From Chrysemys picta bellii (taxonomy: Eukaryota > Chordata > Testudines > Emydidae): DNA of 64,000 nt. How positions within the stretch are numbered: position 1 is the first letter of the stretch; the number at the start of each line of letters is the position of its first letter. The DNA lies in contig NC_088796.1 in the NCBI RefSeq assembly GCF_011386835.1, positions 90,627,468 through 90,691,467 on the forward strand. The letters are read 5' to 3'. The notes under the pieces are model-generated. The model saw nothing but the letters and a program-made list of their open reading frames with translations. It had not been told where the DNA came from and ran no database searches. The position numbers and the translations under genes are program-made. This document shows, one piece after another, positions 1 through 10,408 of the stretch.

Positions 1-735
1 CATTTTGCATAGAAAAAACATCTTTCTGTCCCTCTTAAAACTGGAGCTCCTACCATTAATGTCAGGCTAACATTGCACTTAGTTTTAAAAAGATAAACCT
101 CCCCCCCCCCTTGCTTTTTGTTTCAAAGCCTTTTGGATTTCTGGCTTCTCCCTCTCCAGAGCTTGTTTTTGCCTTCACGGTGCCCTTTACAATGATGATT
201 GATAAGTGACAACATGAATAATATTTTTATACCAGTAACAATTAAAAAAAACAACAAAAAACCCTCACCCCAGTGCGTGAGTAAAATTTTGCAGATTGTA
301 CATGATATATTACAGTAGGATCTTTTAATCACATATTCACAAAAGGGGCAGATTTAAGATTGCAAAGAGAAACTCAACTAAGAATTTATTGCCTATTTTT
401 GTGCAACTAAAACCTAGCTGTAACATAGCTTTTTGCAATTAACATAGCTTTTTGTAATTAACATTGCTATACCATTAGGGTTTGGAATCACTGCAATCAA
501 ACTTTACCAGAGCTCAGCTCCAGCTATTTATTATTTATATAGCATCATAGAGATACACACCCTTTCCAGTAGTAGAAATATACAAATTGACAATTGGAAG
601 ATGAGGTCTCTGCCCTTAGGAGCAACTTATGACTGATAAACCAATAAAGCAAAAGGACAACTTGTGGGGCTGGCTGCACTGCAGAGGGAGGGAATATAGC
701 AGGAGGAGCAGTGCCAATAAATGCATATAGCCATT
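1..735. other. FRMD3 intron or 5' flank, no gene seen
   Basis: AT-rich sequence with a ten-base C run at 101-110. No exon with splice sites, no coding match and no clear transposon end was recognised. It is presumably part of a long FRMD3 intron because the exon at 15881 is internal. Confidence 0.5.
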
Positions 736-865
736 TCTGATTCAGGAAAGCACTTAAATGTGCTTAAGTCCATGCCCTGTTCAGTACAGAATGTAAGGAA
801 ATGCTTAACTTTGAGTACATGTTTAAGTGCTGTCTTGAATAAGGATATCTTCTTGAATCAGGGCC
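736..865. mobile_element. Short palindromic MITE (gattcagg family)
   Basis: The left end reads tctgattcaggaaagcactt and the right end is its approximate inverse (aagtgctgtcttgaat ... cttgaatcagggcc), so the segment can fold into an imperfect hairpin. Palindromic repeats of this wording are common in reptile genomes. The superfamily is not resolved and no target duplication was identified. Confidence 0.5.
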
Positions 866-1110
866 GGAAAGGAGAAATAGTATCATGTTTATAAATCTAA
901 CAATATTTTAATGAATCATAATTGCAGTGCTCTGTTTTCAACAGATGATTATTTTTTGTTAAACACAATTGAGTAATTTAATGTACCTTTGTAAAGTCCT
1001 ATTATATATGCTGCTGAAATGGAATAAAAATAACCATGGAAAGATTATTTTTTTATTAAATGCTGTACTTGTACAATGTGATAAAATTGTCTCCAAGTTT
1101 ACACCCTAAG

Positions 1111-1197
1111 GACTTGATTCTGCATATCCTTACTCAAGTAAGCAGGCATTGCTTATGCATGAAGCAAGACTACTCATGAGGTTTGCAAGATCAAGCC
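1111..1197. mobile_element. Short palindromic repeat (gattctgca family)
   Basis: The left arm gacttgattctgcatatcct is matched in inverse by tttgcaagatcaagcc at the right. The centre carries tactcaagtaag and actactcatgag as complementary pieces. This is a hairpin-type MITE remnant and the copy is diverged. Confidence 0.4.
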
Positions 1198-1392
1198 ATT
1201 TCTCTCAGCTCACATATGGTATGTGGATAACAGTCAAAGTTCACAAATTGTGTATTATGAGACATATCCAAGTGTCATTTAGTAATTATTTTTATTACTT
1301 TCATTATATTTATGTACAAATATCAACATTGTTTATAATTCCAATATTGCCTTCAACAAGCAGCCCTGGCATTTAACACAGTACAATATGCC

Positions 1393-1663
1393 AGATGTTA
1401 TAAGGGAGAAACAGCTGCGGCAGCGCTTTAACATGCCTTGTGTGTTCGTGGCGCAGCGCTAGGAGAGAGCTCTCCCAGTGCTCTAAAAAACCCACCTCCA
1501 CGAGGGGCATAACTACCAGTGCTGGGAGTGCGGCTCCCAGTGCTGGTGCACTGTCTACACTGGCACTTTACAGCACTGAAACTTGCTGTGCTCAGGGGGG
1601 TATTTTTTCACACCCCTGAGCGAGAAATTTGCAGTGCTGTAAATTGCCAGTGTAGACAAGCCC
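1393..1663. mobile_element. Harbinger-like palindromic MITE, left end damaged
   Basis: The right terminus reads agtgtagacaagccc followed by TTA. This is the same design as the two MITEs at 46299-46894, whose GGC-type ends are flanked by TTA. The inside is a degenerate palindrome built from cagtgctgg, ctcccagtgct, cagcactg and cacccctgagc pieces. The left terminus does not match the right one and appears lost. A PIF/Harbinger origin is inferred from the TTA flank and terminal motif, because no transposase is present. Confidence 0.5.
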
Positions 1664-1921
1664 TTAGTTAATATATATCTATATTTCATAGGCAGGCCTT
1701 GTAGCACTGTTGCTTAACAATTCTTGCTAGAGCAACTGAAAACAGAATCTTATATCTGTGCCAGACTTTAACCATTTGGGCTCAAATTTTCCATGCTGAG
1801 TGTCTGCCTAAGACTGCATTTATTTTGGAGAACTTCAGCCAAACTGGCCCAGCCACTTAAGGGAATAAGGCTAGTAGGGAAAAGGACATTGGTTCTGCCC
1901 ATGTTAAAAAATTCTGGTAAC
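1664..1921. other. Intron between MITE and hAT element, nothing seen
   Basis: No repeat end, exon or coding match was recognised between the MITE at 1393-1663 and the target duplication of the hAT element at 1922. Confidence 0.4.
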
Positions 1922-2497
1922 CTTTTAATTAAGGCTGTCAAGTGATTAAAAAAAAGAATCATGATTTAAAAAAAATTAATCGTGATTAATCGTGCTGTTA
2001 ATAAGAATACCAATTACTTAAATATTTTGATGTTTTCTACATTTTCAAATATATTGATTTCAATTACAACACAGAATACAAAGTGTATAACACTCACTTT
2101 ATATTTATTTTTTATTACAAATATTTGCACTGTAAAAAACAAAATAAATATTATTTTTCAATTCACCTAGTACAAGTACTGTAGTATAATCTCTTTATCA
2201 GGAAAGTTGAATTTACAAATGTAGAATTATGTACAAAAAATAACTGCATTCAAAAATAAAACAATGTAAAATTTTAGAGCCTGCAAGTTCACTCAGTCCT
2301 GCTTGTTCAACCAATTGCTCAAACAAACAAGTTTGCAAGAGATAATGTTGCCCTCTTCTTGTTTACAATGTCACCTGAAAGTGAAAACAGGCGTTGCATG
2401 GCACTGTTGTAGCTGATGTCGCAAGATATTTACGTGCCAGATGCGGTAAAGATTCGTATGTCCCTTCATGCTTTGACCACCATCTGACAGGTTCTGC

Positions 2498-2821
2498 TCA
2501 ATAACTATCCAAAGCAGTGTGTACTGACACATGTTCATTTTCATCATCTGAGTCAGATGCCACCAGCAGAAGGTTGATTTTCTTTTTTGGTGTTTCGGGT
2601 TCTGTAGTTTCCGCATCAGCGTGTTGCTTTTTTAAGACTTCTGAAAACATTCTCCTCACCTCATCCCTCTCAGATTTTGGAAGACACTTCAGATTTTTAA
2701 ACCTTGGGTCAAGTGTTGTAGCGATCTTTAGAAATCTCACATTGATATCATCTTTGCATTTTGTGAAATCTGCAATGAAAGTGTTCTTAAAACGAACAAC
2801 ATGTCCTGGGTCACCATCCAA
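2498..2821 (-). pseudogene. hAT transposase fragment
   Basis: A 107-residue minus-strand open segment carries ATTLDPRFKNL about one third of the way in. This is the conserved LDPRFK motif upstream of the C-terminal dimerisation region in ZBED-type hAT transposases. An acidic serine/aspartate patch (SDSDDENE) follows near the end. The N-terminal BED finger, the RNase H-like catalytic core and the C-terminal dimerisation domain are not present in this frame, so it cannot encode an active enzyme. Its orientation defines the minus strand as the coding strand of the surrounding element. Confidence 0.75.
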
Positions 2822-3034
2822 GACTGATATAACATGAAGTATAGGATGGCATGAAGTATGGCAGAATGTGGGTAAAACAGAGCAGGAGACCTATAATTCT
2901 CCTTCTGAGAAGTTCAGTCACAAATTTAATTAATGCATTATTTTTTTAATGAGCACCATCAGCATAGAAGCATGTCCTCTGGTATGGTGGCTGAAGCATG
3001 AAGGGGCATATGAATGTTTAGCATATCTGGCATG

Positions 3035-3906
3035 CAATGTTCCCTCCAATATTTTTCATCCATGTGGAATAAATTTTATGTGCACCGAGGTAAGTGTGGA
3101 TGTGCGCCACCAGTAGAAACAAAAAACCTAGATATATATATTTAAAAAGTTACTGTAGGGATAATTTCTCCAGCCAGAACAGGTTAGGCATTTTAGAACT
3201 CACTACTCAAAGAATTAAATTTAAGTGTAAGAGAAATACAAATTATGAAATGCATAGACCAATCAAAACATGAAAATAACACACTTTGAAAGAATAAAAT
3301 TAAAGAGAATATATGTGCATTTTAGGAAGTACCAAGAAAGTATACAAGTGATACAAGTATGTGTTGGGAAGTGAGCGTGAAAGGGACTGTGTATGTGACA
3401 CAGAGGCACTGTGTGTTCTGGCTGCTGGGGAAGTTTCTGAGATGCTGTGTGTTGTCTCTTTAAGGCACTTACTGAAAGCTCTCCTGCTCTGTCCTGAGCC
3501 CTGTTGTCTCCCCTCCCCTGCTCTGCGGAGATGGGGTACATGGGGAGGGGGGAGAGACAGACAGACTGTGTGAGCTGGTTGCTGGGGAAATCTCTAAGCA
3601 GTGTGCTGTCTCTTTAAGAAAGGCACTCCATCTCTCACCATTCAGACCTCAGACTGCAGCAGCAGTTCTGAGTCCTTCTGAGCCAGGCTGTGTCCCCTCT
3701 CCCCTGCTCTGCGGAGATGGGGTACAGGGGCAGGGGGAGAGAAACACACTGACATCAGCACCCTTCCCTCACCCTCCCCCTGCTTTGTAGCTGCAAGACA
3801 GAGTAACGTGGCTGCAAAGCAGCGGGGGGAGGGACACCTGATGTGCACGCTCTGCTTGAATCTCTCCTGGGTGGCCACCCAAGCACACAGCTTACAGGGA
3901 ACACAG
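3035..3906. mobile_element. Non-autonomous hAT nested in another hAT
   Basis: The left end CAATGTTCCCTCC and the right end read inversely as CTGTGTTCCCTG form terminal inverted repeats. The 8-bp flanks are CTGGCATG (3027-3034) and CCGGCATG (3907-3914), differing only by a C/T transition at a CpG. The insertion sits at the inner edge of the right long inverted repeat of the host hAT, so it is the younger of the two. The interior contains a tandem duplication with a 186-bp offset: ctctgcggag followed by atggggtaca begins at 3521 and again at 3707. No transposase was recognised. Confidence 0.8.
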
Positions 3907-4436
3907 CCGGCATGTAAATACCTTGCAGTGCCGGCTACAAAAGTGCCATGCAACTGCCTGTTCTCACTGGAAGACATTGTAAATAAGAAGCGAGCAGCAT
4001 TATCTCCCATAAATGTAAACAAACTTGTTTGTCTTAGCAATTGGCTGAACAAGAAATAGGACTGAGTGGACTTGTAGGCTCTAAAGTTTTATATTGTTTT
4101 TGAGTGCAGTTATGTAACAAAAAAATCTACATTTGTAAGTTGCACTTTCATGATAAAGATTGCACTATAGTATTTGTATGAGCTGAATTGAAAAATACTA
4201 TTTTTATTTATCATTTTACAATGCAAATATTTGTAATAAAAATGATAATATAAAGTGAGCACTGTTCACTTTGTATTCTGTGTTGTAATTAAAATAATAT
4301 ATTTGAAAAAGTAGAAAGTCCACAAATTTTAATGAATTTCAATTGGTATTTTACTGTTTAACAGTGATTAAACAAAAAAATTAATCGTGATTAGTCGCAG
4401 TTAACTCATGCGATTATCAACAGCCCTACTTTTAAT

Positions 4437-5600
4437 TGAAAAGCTCTATCACCCCTATAGTTTGGAGCAGGGACTTGACATTTGGCAGCGGGTTGGCCTT
4501 TGTATTATTTGCCTTTTGCTGACAATGCGAAAATCTGCCTAAATTTGGCCAATTATAAGCCTTTGAAAAGTCACCGTTTGCACATGCTCATACATACTAC
4601 TTAGATTTTAACAACTAAATTCCCCAGAGATTCTGTCCACATTGATCTTGCTCCAGCCCCAGGCTGCAGGGGCCTGAGCAAGACTTTCACTGATGAGGAG
4701 CCACAGTGTGGAATGGAAACTGGGGCTAGGAGACTGGGATGGGGAGTCTGGTGTGGGAGACTAGGATTGACTCCATAAGGAGACTGGGACTGGGAACCAG
4801 TGGGACATGGAAAAGGGAGAAGAGACAGATCTGATGATGAGCCGGACTGGATAGACCCTTAGGAGTGGAGACTGGGAATGGTTAGGTGAGGAGACAGGAC
4901 TGGGAGAAGGGAGTGAGAGGTGGGGAAGAGACAGAACAAGGACTGGGTCAAGTTGAAGAGGACAGGGTAGAAGGGGTCACGCTTTGGGGAAACAGGCAGA
5001 GACGTTTGTGCCCACTAGAGCACACTCCCCTCCAGAGGCTGCAATGGAACCCAAGATTTCTAAGTCTCAGCATTCCTCGGCTGTCAGCAAATATCTGTGA
5101 AACCCACTAGCAAAGGGTCTGAAAGCTCTGTTCCACATAGAAGATTACAGCCTACTACTGCTATCTTTTAGCTCAAGTGACAGAGATCTGTGTTGTGGAT
5201 GTCAAAGTTCCAGTCCTGCTGATGACCCCTGTGGATGTTGACACGATGCCACATGATGGAATTTCTGTTTTTTCATTTTGCTTTTTTAAAAAGCCTACAA
5301 AATTACACCAAAAAACCCCTACGTTAAAACAACACTATTAAGGTTGCAAAGTCAAACACTCAAAAGATAGGAAATGCCAGAAGTAAGGTTGCTTTGTGTA
5401 TATGTATTATGATACAATCTGTAATTACATAATCACATTTTTTCCACAAGTTCCTTGCCTCATTCACTACACAGGATGGACCTCCTCTGGGGATGAATCT
5501 GGGATGTGTACTGAAGGAGACAGTTGTCTGTATTACCCCGCCCTCATTTGCTGCATAAGTTGGAAGGGATGTAGTGAATGAGACAGGGGATTGCAGCAAG
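4437..5600. other. Intronic sequence, no gene recognised
   Basis: The stretch 4620-5050 is purine-rich, with repeated gggactggga/gagactggga motifs that look like a loose low-complexity or minisatellite-like segment. No exon, coding match or transposon end was recognised. Confidence 0.4.
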
Positions 5601-5704
5601 AGAAGGGATGGTCTCATGGTTAAGGCAGTTGAATGCTGCCTTGGGGAATTGGATTCTATCTCCACCTCGGTCGCAGAGTTTCTGTGTGATATTAAACAAG
5701 TCAC
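5601..5704 (+). mobile_element. MIR/CORE-SINE-like fragment
   Basis: The text runs in the order tctcatggttaagg, ggattctatctccacctc, gtgtgatattaaacaagtca. This parallels the tRNA-derived head and central core of MIR-type SINEs (a ggttaag box, a ggttc-like box, then the tgtgaccttgggcaagtcac core). The copy is old and its 3' LINE-like tail is cut off. Confidence 0.55.
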
Positions 5705-5738
5705 TTGCAGCAGATTTTTCACAGGTGATTACTTACTG

Positions 5739-6085
5739 CAGGGGTCACCAACCAGTCAATCGCAATCAACTGGTCGATCCTAGAGCATATCCCAGTTGAT
5801 CTCCGGAAGTGCAGCGGGGCTGCTGCTAAGACAGGCTTCCTGCCTGCCCTGGCCCCACACAGCGCACGGAAACAGGCAGTGCGGCTGGGGGCGGGGAGAG
5901 GGGCATGGGTCTCCCTCTGCGCACTGCTCCTGCGTGCAAGAACCGCCCCTGCAGCTCCCATTGGCCGGGAGACCTGTGGGGGTGGTGCTTGCAGAGAGGG
6001 GCAGTATGCGGAGCCATGTGCCCTTGCAGGGCTCCGTTGGCCCCTTCCGGGAGTGGTGTGGGTCCGGGTAGGCAGGTTAGTATTT
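5739..6085. mobile_element. hAT-like element fragment with CAGGGGTCACC terminus
   Basis: The left terminus CAGGGGTCACCAACC is a typical hAT/Charlie-type end. It is followed by a GC-rich body (5800-6075) that contrasts with the AT-rich surroundings. A matching right terminus and an 8-bp target duplication were not found, so the right border is approximate. The small open frames here in several phases are a product of base composition. Confidence 0.55.
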
Positions 6086-7070
6086 GGTTTCAATGAATGT
6101 CACTCTTCTTTTATTTTGCTAAGAGAAGATTTTTGCTTTCCATGTATGAAATAGCTGGGTGGAATTCTGATATCCTTCAATTTTGTGGATTTTATGAAAA
6201 AGGACTTTCTTTCTCTGAACCATTGTAATGAATCTGTGTTCTGACTCTCTCTCTTTTTTTTTAAGCTTTTAAAATTAATTTTCATACATCACCAGTCTGC
6301 GAATGGTTAACTGTTCTTGCCCTCTGAGTATGTCCTTTTCAGTGCCCTGGATTCAATACCCTGAAGCTGTGCAAGGTTGGTCCTGTCTGACTCAACATCC
6401 CCTCTATCAGACGAACAACTCAACAGTTAATTCCCTTTTTTTCTCTATTACTGTAGTTCCTTCTGTAGTCCCTTAACCAGACTGTATGTTTTCTGTTACA
6501 TAACTGACTCTGCTTCCTTGGGCTACTAAGGCCTTAGTAGTTAATGGTCCAACTAGAGATGCAGCTCTTACTGTTTGACTTTATGCAACTCCTTTTACAG
6601 AGGAAAGAAAATATGCCATTTCCAAATGTTTTCCCTATTGCTGATACAATATCTGCATTCACTTTAAAGGACAGAACAATAATGCTGAACATCACAAATG
6701 TTTTTACTGGAATCAAAATGATTGCTCTCTGTTCAAAGACACAAATTCCTTGTAAACCATACAGTGTATCATATGACTTTCTAATGGAGGATTTACCATT
6801 TTGATAGTCCAATAGCTGTTGACCGCTAGCTGACAGCCAGGATTCCCTGAGATGAGACATATGAGAAGAACTGAGACTGCTGGAGTTGTGATACTCAAAT
6901 TTCCTTTTCAAGACTGAAGGGGTCTGGCATATTTTTTGCTAGTTTGACTGGAAAGTACACTAACATGAATGTCAACAAATGAAAATGAAGGCTCTCTGTT
7001 ACACCAGATGTTGATTAATTATCTCTGTTTTTATATTTCTCACATGAAAAATAAATATCTTGTTGGTTGT
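6086..7070. other. Intronic sequence, no gene recognised
   Basis: Open frames of 61-125 codons occur on both strands between 6534 and 6911, but none matches a known domain and none has convincing splice borders. The segment could be an old decayed repeat. Confidence 0.35.
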
Positions 7071-7245
7071 TGTTGTTGTTATATTATCATAGCATCTACT
7101 CATGTACCATAATGCTAGGTGCTATATAAACACAGAACAAAATGACCGCTCCTGCCCCCAAAAGCTTACAGACTAAGTGTAAGACAAGAGACATCAGATG
7201 GATACAGATGGGGAAATACAAGGAAACAATGAGACACTGTTGGTC
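7071..7245. repeat. Old interspersed repeat (gctaggtgctatataaacac type)
   Basis: The words accataatgctaggtgctat, acagaacaaaatgaccgctc and aaaagcttacagactaagtg follow each other as in a widespread amniote repeat with consensus words such as ctaggcgctgtacaaacacag and gagcttacagtctaag. Its superfamily is not known to me. A GTT microsatellite (about 7064-7080) precedes it. Confidence 0.45.
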
Positions 7246-9102
7246 AGCATGATAGCAGAAATATCAGCAGGTCAGCAACCTAGCTGTTAAGTTTTTTCCA
7301 TTATGGCAGAGGAGAGTTTTAAGGAGGGTTTTGCAAGAGGATAATTCATCTTAACACAACAGCAAACATTTTTTGGTGCAGCAAGTGGAAAGGCTGGAAA
7401 TGATCCCTTTCTATTAATAAATTGCAGTCTCAAGCAAAGACATTCTTTTTCAAATGATACTAAAATATCTCCCTAGAAAAAAAAGACTTAAATAACTGTC
7501 TGTGCTGAATGTAAGTTTTCGCACAAATGTTTTGAGGCTTTTTCTTTAACACTGATCAATAACTGCTTGATGACTTATAGAGAAGAAATAATTAACATAA
7601 TTGTGCCATTGTATGTTTTAGAGGCGAGAGAATTTGCAGTGAGGTAGTGAGACTACTGGGAAGCATTCTTTTTTTCCAATGCTCCAATTATATCTTAATG
7701 GTCTTTGAGAGATGGTTCTGATGGGAACTGAAATTCTTAAGGAAATGTATACCTCTCCAGAGACCCAGTTCCATGCTAGTTGAAGAGCATTTGCTTTTCT
7801 CCAGTTTTCTCTTTGATAACTTAATCTACCAGCCAAAGGTAGAGCTGCATTTGGTAGAGAAGAAGACGAAATCTCCCTTAAAGAGATCAGAAGCAAATTC
7901 TTGAAAAGGCTGTAAATTTAATTCAGTTCTCAGCTACTGTACTAGCTTCTACACCTTACCTTTTAGATTTTGAGGATGTAGATTGAATAGGCCATTTCAT
8001 TTTATAGAAAAAGCAAATAATTGGTTCACCTTTTAGTTTTGATTTTATTTTCTGGTTATTGTTTAGGGGAAGTAGGTAATAACTATTATGATAAACTTTT
8101 GAATATATTGCACCTCTGTTTAGACTGATATGCAAAGTTGTACCTTTTAAGATGATTTATTACAGTTAAAAAATTTTTTTCAATCTGGTTGAGGCCAAAT
8201 AAAAGAAATCAGTTATGATTGTGGGGTATCTTTCTTTTAAGAAGAAGAATGACTTTGAGGTATTAGAAGGACCATCTTAATATGGAAAACATTTAAGTAC
8301 AGTCAGTTTAAATATATTCATATAGCTTTTGATTGTTTTCATAATTTATCTAATAAAATGTATTAATTACCAAAATTTCATTCTGCCTGTCTGACTTATT
8401 CCTGTAATTTCAACTGGCTGTTACTTTACTATTAAATATTATTGTGTACACTTATCCTGATTTTGCAGGGCAGATACCCCTAATTCCAATAGTCCCAGAC
8501 ATTTCTATGCTTAACGTTGGCATATCTTATAAAAACAGCTATTTTGATAGTGGTTTATTTTGTTGTTTTGTTAAATCCGAAAGCTGTTGGAAACAAGTGG
8601 CTCATATTTAGAGATGGCTGGATTTCAGTGGTGAATGACGTGATCTTTGTATTTAGTCTGTGTATCATTTTGTTTGTAAAGCATGTTTGTATCATTGGGG
8701 ATGAAAAGAACTAGATCAATGTAAAGATCTTTCCCTTTAACACTGAAAATTCTTTCTATTGCTGTCATTAGAGGTATCCAAGCTGTATAGCTACTGCCCA
8801 GCCTATGTTGCCATAGTAATACCAGACAGTTATCAGAAATGTCTGATAGAGAATGAATTTACATTCTTACGATCATTGTACTTAACATGCCCATTCTAGT
8901 ATAAACTGCATTTGGGGGAACAAACATCAACCACAATTCACTTTGCACTTTTCAGAGGTCAGTAAAAGCCTCAATATCTTCAACATGTATTTAAATGACT
9001 ATTGTAAATCTATGGAATGTTAAAAAAAACACACAAAACATAAGCATCGGTCTGGATTAATGGGCTTCCATTTCAATCCTGATTGACATAGGCAGATGAT
9101 TG
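7246..9102. other. Intronic sequence, nothing recognised
   Basis: AT-rich, no splice-bounded coding segment and no recognisable transposon terminus. Open frames here (for example 8517-8714) have no recognisable domain. Confidence 0.4.
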
Positions 9103-9145
9103 TTTGCAGTGTTGTGGTAGCTGTGTTGGTCTCAATACATAGGCA
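9103..9145 (+). mobile_element. SINE fragment (gtggtagctgtgttggtctc)
   Basis: The segment gttgtggtagctgtgttggt followed by ctcaatacat resembles the tRNA-like head of a widespread turtle SINE (gtagccgtgttggtctc). Only this short head is recognisable. The rest of the element is absent or too diverged. Confidence 0.35.
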
Positions 9146-9429
9146 GATGAGTCTATTTGAAGTGAGAGATTTTTCCTGTCAAGAAGTTGTGAGTAGATCC
9201 CTTCAGCAGGTGAACCTCAGACTAAGGGCTTTGTCTTGTCCAATTTTAAAGGAGGCGGTCATTTGTCCAATAACATTTCTTCTTTAGTCTGCCTTCTTTG
9301 AACGCCTTCTCTACGGCTAAGGAGGCAATGCAGGTTAACATCAGAGGTGACACGTTGCAGGTTGGGTATAGAGACTAGGTAGAATAAGGACCCAGTCCAC
9401 CCCAAAATATCTGCACCCTTTCAGGCTTT

Positions 9430-9790
9430 GTAAGCCCTGTAATTAGAGTTGGTCAGAAAATGTTTCTTTCCTCCATAAAATATGTTGACAAAAATGAATA
9501 TATACATTGTCATCATATTTTTTTCTACAGTATTTTTTATTGAAAACCAGAAAATGGAATATTTTTCAGCAACAAAAGCTGAAAAATTTCACCCATTTTG
9601 GCAAAAAATATAGGTTTTATTGGGGAAAAAATTCCTGAAAGGTTGAAATTTTGCAGTTTTTGGTTGCCAAAAAATGAAAGAAAAGTTTTGAGTTTGGATT
9701 TTTGATGTAAACTCCCCCCAAAAATATTCAGAAAAATGGAAACTTCCATGGAGGGAAAACAAGCCATTTTTCATAGGAAAAAAAACATTT
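9430..9790. repeat. A/T-rich imperfect palindromic repeat
   Basis: The segment starts near agagttggtcagaaaatg and ends near catttttcataggaaaaaaa. It is rich in complementary A-runs and T-runs and in gaaaaatttc/gaaattttgc pairs. This looks like a diverged MITE. No target duplication was found. Confidence 0.35.
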
Positions 9791-10408
9791 CAAAGACATC
9801 AATCTGTAATTGTGTGTGAGTAATGGAGGGTGGAGAGAGTGAATCAGACCAGAACTAACATATACACAGCAAGCCTGGAGAGAATTTTTGGAGCCATTGA
9901 GTTAAGGAGCAATCTCCATATGAAACCAGCTGACGTTATGTCTTAAAAATTGTGACTAGAGCAGCAGTGGAACCTTCTGGAGAAATACTCTTTTTTCTTT
10001 TTTTAAATGAAACTTCTATTGTGAATAACAAGGAACAACATTTAGATTGGTTTGCATGATTTTACTAGGAATCCCTTGTGAGTCAGGAGCACATGGTGTT
10101 CAGTAGTAGAAATAACTTGCTAAAGTGGAAAAATATGGTCATCTTATGCTGTGCCATTTGTTAGAGCTGCCCAGAGACTGCTGCTTTCCCGGCAAAGTTC
10201 TCTTCTAGAAAAGGTAGCTGGAACTATGCATATAGAATGCATTTGTTGTCTTCCCCATGTTTATCATCCTCTAGCTGATCTAGACTTTTGGGACTGGATT
10301 CTGCTGTTCACCACCACTGAATGAATCCAGATGCCTCTCTGCATTCCAGTTAAGGATTTCTCAAGTGCAGGGTTTGGGGTATTCAATAAAGGGGAAGTGG
10401 CCAGCTTT
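9791..10408. other. Intronic sequence before the DIRS copy, nothing seen
   Basis: No exon, coding match or transposon terminus was recognised. Confidence 0.35.

Larger units (their letters stand above)
1930..4428 (-). mobile_element. hAT DNA transposon with about 510-bp terminal inverted repeats
   Basis: An 8-bp target duplication, CTTTTAAT, flanks the element at 1922-1929 and 4429-4436. The termini are taaggctgtc on the left and, inverted, tagggctgtt on the right. The inverted similarity does not stop at the short termini: 1930 to about 2445 pairs with about 3907-4428 over roughly 510 bp, by eye about three-quarters identical. The interior holds a hAT transposase remnant on the minus strand (2498-2821) and a second transposon (3035-3906). 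The 8-bp duplication and the LDPRFK motif place it in the hAT superfamily. The family within hAT is not assigned. Confidence 0.85.

Noticed and set aside
6534..6911. Overlapping open frames on both strands (86-125 codons)
   Set aside because: No recognisable domain, no splice borders in a FRMD3-compatible phase, and frames open on both strands at once. Possibly an old repeat, but not supportable as a gene.
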